This document shows, piece by piece, positions 35,148 to 42,834 of a stretch of DNA of 42,834 nt. Position 1 is the first letter of the stretch. Every line of letters begins with the position of its first letter. Position numbers and translations under genes: made by a program. The stretch covers positions 1 to 42,834 of the forward strand of contig MU616783.1 of assembly GCA_025201705.1 (NCBI GenBank), written 5' to 3'. The notes under the pieces are model-generated. The model was given only the letters and a program-made list of their open reading frames with translations, was not told the DNA's origin and searched no databases. This DNA comes from Dissophora ornata. Taxonomy: Eukaryota; Mortierellomycota; Mortierellomycetes; Mortierellales; Mortierellaceae.

Positions 35148-37490
35148 TTAATATGGGAGAATCTTGATGGCGTTGGCCAGCGCAGTGACACCCAGGACAC
35201 CCCAGGACATATACATTCCAATGTCACAACCGGAAGAATGGACACCATCGACGATGCCCATCTGGGTCAATGGCCCGTTCATCAAGCCACTCTGGAGCAG
35301 CTGCGACGTTACAAGACTGAGGAATAACGTATGGAGAGCCACACGCGTCAATCCTGAGAGTTCCAAAATAACAAGGAGAATCAAAGTGACGGGAACGACA
35401 GATGTGAACTGGGTCAGGACAGTGCCGAACGAGTTGCGCTTCTTCTCCAGGATTTCTTCGGCGCTGGGCTTGCTCTTGAACTTCTCGATTTTAGTAATGT
35501 GTTTGCCATCTACAAAAGTTACACAAATACGTTGAAATGAATTACATGATGAGTTACAGGAAAAGCATCAGTATCAGAAAACACTACGCGTGAACTTACG
35601 AGGACCATCGCCACTCTTCACAACTGCGAAAGTTGTCTCCTTCGGATCGGTCATACGGTTCAAGCGTCTGTTGCGCCAGATGCGGTAGGCCAAAGACAGG
35701 AAGTATACGACCAAGATTGTGCCATATACTGAGCTGACACTCGCGTCGTTGTGATTGCGCTCATCAAACCACCTCTCATGAACAGTGCCTAACATCTTAT
35801 GGTATTGGTGCTGAGCTTTATGCGGGAATGGGGTAGCCGAGTCCCACGTGGAGCTGACTGAGGCCGCCGCCTGTTCGTATCCGTCGCGCGCTTTGTCCGT
35901 TGCAGCCTGGTAAGACTTTTGGGCATCGCCGGCAAAGCTCTTGGCATCACGGGAAGCCTGGCTGATTGCAGATGAAACAGATTTCGAAGCATGGGCCGAG
36001 AGTGATGAGGCCGACTTTGAACCATGGTGAGAGAGCGACGAGGCGGACTTGGAGGCGTGTGTTGAAAGGGATGAAGCCGACTTGGAGGCGCGTTGAGAGG
36101 CAGAGGAGGCAGACCTGGAGGCAACGGTGGCAACATGTTCCAGCTTTGCCTTGAGATGAGCAGTGTCGCGGTTAAAGGTCTCGAGAGCATTCTCATAGGT
36201 TTGCTTGGGGGCGGTTTTGATCTTGGCCTCTGCGTCCTTGATCGCATTTGAGAAAGAATCGGTCGCGTCATTGATTGCCTTGTGGAGACGCAACTTGTCT
36301 GCTTGGTCCTTGGTGGTGCGGTAAGCATCGTTTATATTGTTTCTCGCAACGTTGATCGATCGTTGCAGATTGTTCAGGAGCGAATTGTAGATATCGGCGC
36401 GCGAGTGCTTGATGCTTTTGAGGGTGTCCTGAAAAACGCGCCCATATTGATCCTTGATCTCGCCAGTGTTGTCGATAACTGCATTCCACTGCGAGATCAA
36501 CCATGAGTCAGTCTGCTCTTCGTAGTACTTGGCTTCATTCAGTTTGGCCTTGACCTTGTCGAACATCGAGTCCAACTCCTCGATAGCGTCCTGCTCGTCG
36601 CAATAGACGCGGTCCAAGACGTCGTGGTAGTGATCTTTGACGGGTTTTAGACTTGAATCGAAGGAGGTCACCGAAGGTGAGTTCCTGGCCTTGCCTCTAG
36701 CCTGGTTCCACAAGTCGGTCAAAGCGTCATGAATCCTATCTACGGGGAGATACTTCTTGGGGAGAGTTTTGATCGACTGATGGCGGTGATCATGTCGGCT
36801 GGGGTGATCCCAAATCTCTCTGCAATCCCAACCCGCCGAAGGCTGGCGTGAAAACCAGTACTGTGAACTTGGACTGCAGCCGTATTTGGGAGGGTTGAAG
36901 GCCAAGGAATTAACAGCAGACTTGAAGCGATCCCACTTCTCGTGAGTGATTTCCGAGGCTTGGTCCTTAACATTGTCGACCTCACGCTCGGTCGTGTCCA
37001 TAGCATGGAACCACTTTGACTTTGCTTTCTCGTGTGCCTCCTCGTGGGCGCGCTCTGCGGCCTCAAGTGCCTCTCTGTACTTCTTCTCCGCAGCTTCATA
37101 TTTCTTGCGTGCCTCTTGCTTGAAGCCAAGGACGGCCCATTTGGCCTCGGCGGCAGCCTCGTCGCGAGCCTTCCTGGCTTCGATAACAATTTCTTTCGCG
37201 GTATCGTCAGCGCCCTGAGTGAGGGTCTTCCAGTAATCATACGCACGACGCATCACGCTGTTGCTTCTGAGGAGAGAGGGGTCATAGTGGATGTCAGACT
37301 CGTCGATGTCGTCATCTTCCTCACCCTCGTTTTGAAAAGGAGAAGGGAACCAGTGGTCTCGGAATGTGCGACGAGCATTCTCAACGATGCCGTGGCCCTC
37401 CTTGGGGTGTACGACCTCCTCGTGCTCCGAAACGATGGTTGTGGTTGTGTCGCCCTTGGCTGTGTGTGTGCTGACTGTTTCTACTCCCAT
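35148..37490 (-). CDS. Helical 11-residue-repeat protein with C-terminal MAPEG-like membrane region (750 aa)
   Basis: Two exons, 37490-35600 and 35509-35148, separated by a 90-bp GTAAGT..TTGTAG intron; the join is in phase and gives 750 residues. Reading through the donor would end the protein early and lose three membrane helices. Residues about 75-190 are Ala/Glu/Lys-rich, helical and probably coiled coil. Residues about 455-510 carry 11-residue repeats of the type HASKSASSLSx. A membrane helix lies at about 584-606 (ILVVYFLSLAYRIW), then three more at about 662-682, 684-704 and 726-745. The text KKRNSFGTVLTQF, VILELSGLTRVALH and SQLLQSGL follows the order of MAPEG proteins (RAHANFVEYVP-like, LLELNG, LHALG, GRLLHA-like), which are small four-helix membrane enzymes or leukotriene/glutathione factors. 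The usual Arg and His of the last motif are replaced by Ser and Gln, so catalysis is uncertain. MAPEG kinship is inference. Confidence 0.85.
35961..36135 (-). repeat. Tandem 33-bp units encoding 11-residue Ser/Ala/Lys repeats
   Basis: At least four consecutive units encode (H/R)(A/G)SKSASSLSx, with a looser unit on either side. The units differ at synonymous and some non-synonymous positions, so they are not a recent identical expansion. Eleven-residue periodicity is typical of amphipathic helices that lie on lipid surfaces (perilipins, synucleins, LEA proteins). Confidence 0.75.
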
Positions 37491-38135
37491 GGCGACTGAT
37501 GCTATTGATCGTTGAATGATAGGCTTTGTGATGGATGATACGGCGAAAAACGAAGAGCGTGTTTCTTTTCGTTTTTGTGGAGATGAAATGGATGCAGCTT
37601 ACGGAAAAGCAAGGAAAGGAAAGAAATCATGTCACCATGAAGTCATGGTGATACTCAATGATGCATTCATTCCACTGTAATCCTTTTTACCAGCAATACT
37701 GGCTATTGCTTATGAGTCCACAGGAATCACAGCCTCTCATGTACGTCATGGCGTCTATCGTATATGCCCGGTGCCTAAACCGTAGGACCGATGCTGCGCA
37801 TATCGCGCCGCCACTATTAATCCCGCACACCCAATCCCATGTAAAAATGCACGAAGGAGCCAATCAATGGCGATATGCTCGAAGAAACATAATTTTCTGG
37901 CGCCTCAGTTATTGTTTTGCATCCGCGACGTGATGTGGTAATCATGACATGCAAGAGCAACAACAACATTTTTTTTTTTTTTTTGTCTGCATCGTGTTTT
38001 GTTTACGCATATGTGCATCATCGTCTTGAGTACTGTGGAAATTCTAATCGGCGATACGCTCATTGCCGCGCAAAATGAGAACCAGCCACAAGTCAATGTA
38101 GATGGCAGTTGGAGCAAAAGCACGGAGTTTGGTGG
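37491..38135. other. Intergenic region, promoter side of the MAPEG-like gene
   Basis: No gene supported. Promoter elements of the minus-strand gene must lie in the first few hundred bases, but I see no clear TATA box. A T run of 15 lies at 37970-37984. Confidence 0.4.
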
Positions 38136-38141
38136 TTTATT
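38136..38141 (-). terminator. Possible polyadenylation signal of the cysteine-rich protein gene
   Basis: AATAAA on the minus strand about 140 bases past the stop codon at 38283. Confidence 0.35.
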
Positions 38142-38282
38142 TCAAAAACCAACTCTAGGTAATCTAATGATCAGCGGATGCTCAAGACAGATTGCTATAT
38201 GAAAAGGTGTATTATTTCTTGAACAGAAATGGCAAGAAATATCGCCCGACTTTCTCTCTCTCTCTATCACTCTCTCACGCTC

Positions 38283-38879
38283 TCAAGACAAGATGGAAAA
38301 ATACACCAGAGCCATGACTGCCACGACAGTGTACATCATGACTGCATTCGCAGGTTGTCCCTCATGATACACCTTCAACGCCGTCGCTGAGCTCGGGTTC
38401 GAGGGCGTTGATGTTGATGTCGATGTCGACGTTGGGGTGTGGGTCGTCTTTGTCACCGTCATCGTAACTGTGACAGTCGCCTGCCCCGAGGAGAAGGACT
38501 TGCAGTAGGTGTCAAGGCTCGACTGAGAAGGCGCTTGGTTGCTGCCAAAGACAATATCCACTTGATTTGTCTCTGTGAAGCATTGGACACAGGTGTTGTA
38601 GAGCGAGAGGAAGGAAGGGCTGCATTGGCATGCAGTCAAGGTAGTGTTCGAGATTGGGGCTGTGGAACCCTGAGTGATCGAGTTCAAGATCGTCTGGCAG
38701 GCAGCGGTCGAGAAAGCGGGCTTGCAGGCGACACAAGCTGCAGAGCTTGTTGGGAATTGGACCTGGATGCCTGAGTTGGATGATTGGGAGCGGGCGGGGA
38801 TGGGGAGGATAGAGGTGAGCAGAGTGAACAAGAGCATGCTGAAAACCAATGAACGGAAGGTTGGCAAGGAAGTGGTCAT
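38283..38879 (-). CDS. Eight-cysteine secreted protein, probably GPI-anchored (198 aa)
   Basis: A single exon of 198 residues. The start is the ATG at 38879; the frame continues upstream but only with a non-ATG start and no coding character. Residues 1-32 form a signal peptide (hydrophobic SLVFSMLLFTLLTSILPI, then ARSQS). The mature part has eight cysteines (ACVAC, AACQT, ACQC, TCVQC, YCK), likely four disulfide bonds. A Thr/Ser-rich stretch (TSTSTSTSTPS) follows, and the C-terminus is a hydrophobic segment preceded by small residues (NAVMMYTVVAVMALVYFSILS), as in GPI-anchored cell-wall proteins. The eight cysteines recall CFEM proteins in number, but the spacing is different, so I do not call it CFEM. 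The function is likely at the cell surface and otherwise unknown. A TATA box precedes it. Confidence 0.82.
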   Translation of the reverse strand: MTTSLPTFRSLVFSMLLFTLLTSILPIPARSQSSNSGIQVQFPTSSAACVACKPAFSTAACQTILNSITQGSTAPISNTTLTACQCSPSFLSLYNTCVQCFTETNQVDIVFGSNQAPSQSSLDTYCKSFSSGQATVTVTMTVTKTTHTPTSTSTSTSTPSNPSSATALKVYHEGQPANAVMMYTVVAVMALVYFSILS

Positions 38880-39006
38880 AGTTTTGTAGAGTTTTGTAGG
38901 CTGGCGAAACGTTGTTGCAACAGTGGGCGATGTGTTTGTTTTCGTTGAAGGACTGAGTTTGTGCAGGGTTGTTTGTCTTTGCGTCCTGGGATACAACGTT
39001 GGCGAC

Positions 39007-39014
39007 AATTTATA
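39007..39014 (-). promoter_or_regulatory. Probable TATA box of the eight-cysteine protein gene
   Basis: TATAAATT on the minus strand about 130 bases before the ATG at 38879, a usual distance for a fungal gene with a short leader. Confidence 0.5.
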
Positions 39015-39771
39015 GTTGGTCAGAGCAGCACCGCAACAGTGAGCAAAGAACGCGTGTTAGAGTGATCAATACAGGGTGTACGCAAAAGACGAGAGTATTT
39101 GCCAAAACCATGGACGAGATACGCATCATTAGATCATGGAATAAAGAAATATATCCCGGGAATAGAGATCAGTCGCCCAATCCAGTGCCACCAAGTCATT
39201 GATATCTCGTGGGTGATCGATTGAGAAGCTGATGAAGAAGGCGACGGCTCCCGCGGCTTATTTTTTTGAGCATGTAGAATGAAGTAAACCGCTGTGCGTC
39301 TGTCTGTTTTCGTGATGGATATGATATGAACCACTCCAAGGAAATTGCAGGTAACAGACGCGCTGATCACAGTCTCGCCATCTCTGCGCGTGTGTGGTTG
39401 TCCAGGAGGCAGCAAGAAGTAGCCCTACCAGAGGAACAAATCTCCATGAGTGACAGACACACTTCACTCCACTCCAACGCATGCTATGTGTGGACGTGTC
39501 TCTGTCTGTCCCTCTATTCTTCTATCCTTTTCTCCAAGAAATGGACACAACGCCATGGGTTGTCAGTCTGGATTAAAAGTAGGGAGACACGGTCAGCCTT
39601 CGACATATTTTTTCTTCTTCTTGTCTTTCGTAATTATACTGATCAGCTTCTCTTCTTCGCGTTGTTTTCTCAAGCCCGCCCCACCGGCTTTTATTCTTTC
39701 CCATCCACTCATAGAACATACACATATACGCACCATTGCACAAAGCATCAGCAACAATCCATTGATCCATC
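39015..39771. other. Intergenic region
   Basis: No supported gene. The last 170 bases on the plus strand are pyrimidine-rich (TTTTTTCTTCTTCTTG near 39608) and look like a surviving promoter or leader of the amylase remnant that follows. Confidence 0.4.
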
Positions 39772-40266
39772 ATGTCGGGAGAACATGAAAATTATCACCA
39801 GGTAAAGAAATGGACCATTCCACACACTCCATTGGAATTACAGTGTCCAAACTATTCACTTCGTCCCTGATGCAACTAATTTCCAGACAAATGTGCGCCT
39901 CACGTACATTGTAATCTTTTTTTTCGTTTTTTTTTTTTTTTTGTTTGCACGTCATAGTTGATCTTCCTCAGATACGATAGTTACCAATACCTCATCTACG
40001 GTGACTTTTAAGTTATCGAGCCCAAACGTCCTGAAGAACTCCACATTGCCATCTCCCGTCGCAAAGAAATGTTCTCGCGTGTCCGTGTCCTGCTCGCCTG
40101 CAAAGAATTTTCTTACGGAGAACAGATGGACTACTTTGGCCATGGCGACTGCGTCGGCTGGGTCTGCTTCGGCGACGAACGCCACCCTGAGGGTTTACCT
40201 GTCGTCATGTCCAACTCAGATTCTGGATACAAGACGATGAATGTGAGCAAGAACAGAGCCGGGTAG
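39772..40266 (+). pseudogene. Remnant of a GH13 alpha-amylase gene
   Basis: From 39958 to the TAG at 40264 the plus strand reads in one frame as the end of a GH13 catalytic barrel and the start of the following domain: LIFLRYDSYQYLIYGDF, an in-frame TAA at 40009, then ISRRKEMF, KEFSYGEQMDYFGHGDCVGW, SNSDSGYKTMNVSKNRAG. These match, in order, the family segments around YPxVFYGD, the ARKxxAYGxQxDYFxH segment and the YVGKQNAG segment of bacterial-type amylases. A 30-bp open piece from the ATG at 39772, ending in CAG before GTAAAG, could be spliced to 39958 in phase 0 (intron 39802-39957). The product would then be only 27 residues because of the TAA. The catalytic Asp/Glu/Asp part is absent from the window, so this is a dead 3' fragment. 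Confidence 0.8.
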
Positions 40267-41274
40267 GTTTGAGTGGATATGATGGGATATTGGAGAGAGG
40301 AAGTGACGATCAATGAGGACGGATGGGGGGGAGGGGGAGAATTCTATTGCTATGTTGGAAGTGTTAGCCTTTGGATGAGGAAACAGGAAGGCAAACATTG
40401 GGTCACGTTCGAGGAGTCATTGGTCGAGGATCAAGGAAAAGAAGGATAAGGCAGAACAGAACGCGAAAGATGAAAAAAAAAGGGGCAAGAGACATCAAAG
40501 TATGTTTGAGGCGGAGCATCTAGATCTGCCAAGGCCATTGGATGATGGATGATAGATGGGAGCATTTGTTGGAAGATGACAAGTCGAAAGAGGAGGGAGA
40601 CGCAATGAAAGGGAAGGGCAAACACAAAACGGGGTGAACGGATCCAGCCAGTACACTGTACACGGGCGAGAAAAATAGGGTGATAGAGTTATGAACCCTT
40701 TTATTACCTTCTGTCATCACCATCAACCTTAATTCTAACGTCCTGAGACCAATTCGGGGAGTGAACTGGTAGCGCTTGCTGCCCTTCGAGGTGTAGCGGA
40801 ATAACTTGGAAGCGCAGTGCGCACATGGGCATTCATCAACACATGAACATCTTTATCGAACAAAACGGGATTGAGCTATCAGAGATGTACATGTACAACC
40901 TGCAAGCTCTTTTTGTTTTGTCTCGTGTCGAGGTACTCTAGTGAGAATTCCATCCACTTGTCAAATTGAAAGAAGCTGAGCCCGGTTGTCTGTCCGTACA
41001 TGGAAGCCGGAGTTTGATTACAATGTTTGAATGGTGTAGCTGACAGAGAAGTCATAAATAAAGTCCTTTTTGTTAGATTCTTTTTTTTTTTTTTTTGTAT
41101 AGCAATATTAATATCCGTACCTTCTACCTCCATCTCCACACCCCTCAGACTTGCTCAATATTTCTCCTCTCCACCCTCCCTGGCACCACTTGCAGCCTAT
41201 TTAAAACGCCAGCCTGTGGTTCAATCAAACACAACACAACACAACACAGCCAAAAAAAAATATAAAAAATAAGA
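40267..41274. other. Intergenic region before the second FAD monooxygenase
   Basis: The first 400 bases are purine-rich on the plus strand and hold no gene. A T run lies at 41082-41097. C/T-rich DNA and a TATA-like element occupy the last 180 bases, consistent with the promoter of the next gene. Confidence 0.4.
41198..41206 (+). promoter_or_regulatory. Probable TATA-like element of the second FAD monooxygenase gene
   Basis: TATTTAAAA lies about 70 bases before the ATG at 41275, with CT-rich DNA before it and an ACACAACACAACACAACAC leader after it. Confidence 0.45.

Positions 41275-42834
<1,560 letters not shown>

Noticed and set aside
38283..38879. CFEM domain
   Set aside because: Eight cysteines are present but their spacing does not follow the CFEM pattern.
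38880..39008. 43-residue N-terminal extension of the eight-cysteine protein
   Set aside because: It would need a non-ATG start and would place the signal peptide internally. The ATG at 38879 is directly before a normal signal peptide.

Overview
The window is eukaryotic and fungal. Genes are interrupted by short GT..AG introns (mostly 70-220 bp), intergenic DNA is long, promoters are pyrimidine-rich, and A/T homopolymers are common. An Ecl1-type zinc protein, a Cps1/DIP2-type double adenylate-forming-like protein, a YPC1-type alkaline ceramidase and two FAD-dependent monooxygenases together suggest a filamentous early-diverging fungus. Mortierellomycota is the best guess, from family style only. 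I see no tRNA, CRISPR, phage or bacterial feature.

Left part (1-11 kb). A large acidic single-pass membrane protein (269-2389, minus) lies 275 bp beyond the stop codon of a two-exon alkaline ceramidase (2665-3667, minus). The ceramidase shares a 1.0 kb divergent promoter region with a second single-pass membrane protein (4695-6523, plus, two exons). Next comes a gene-poor stretch with an eroded coding sequence (about 7588-8176). At 10424-10953 (minus) is a two-exon Ecl1-like zinc-binding gene.

Middle (11-27 kb). About 9 kb holds no gene I can support. Within it is a short diverged copy of 18S ribosomal RNA (16761-16885) in otherwise non-ribosomal DNA. After a long pyrimidine-rich leader comes the largest gene, an 11-exon Cps1/DIP2-family protein of 1849 residues (20021-26697, plus).

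Right part (27-42.8 kb). A four-exon FAD monooxygenase has an extra tail of about 365 residues (27895-30777, plus). A four-exon METTL24-type membrane-anchored methyltransferase-like gene follows (32099-33768, plus), then a broken Gag-like retroelement remnant (34471-34942). A two-exon gene (35148-37490, minus) joins a long helical region with 11-residue repeats to a C-terminal four-helix membrane region resembling MAPEG proteins. After that come an eight-cysteine probable GPI-anchored protein (38283-38879, minus), a GH13 alpha-amylase remnant (39772-40266) and the 5' part of a second FAD monooxygenase (41275 to the window edge), whose intron carries a 120-nt T tract.

Several intact genes have a lipid or membrane theme (ceramidase, DIP2-like protein, MAPEG-like fusion, membrane-anchored methyltransferase), but nothing shows that they form a pathway or cluster. 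Exon joins were worked out by hand from splice sites, reading-frame phase and family similarity. All family assignments are from recognition of motifs, not from a search.
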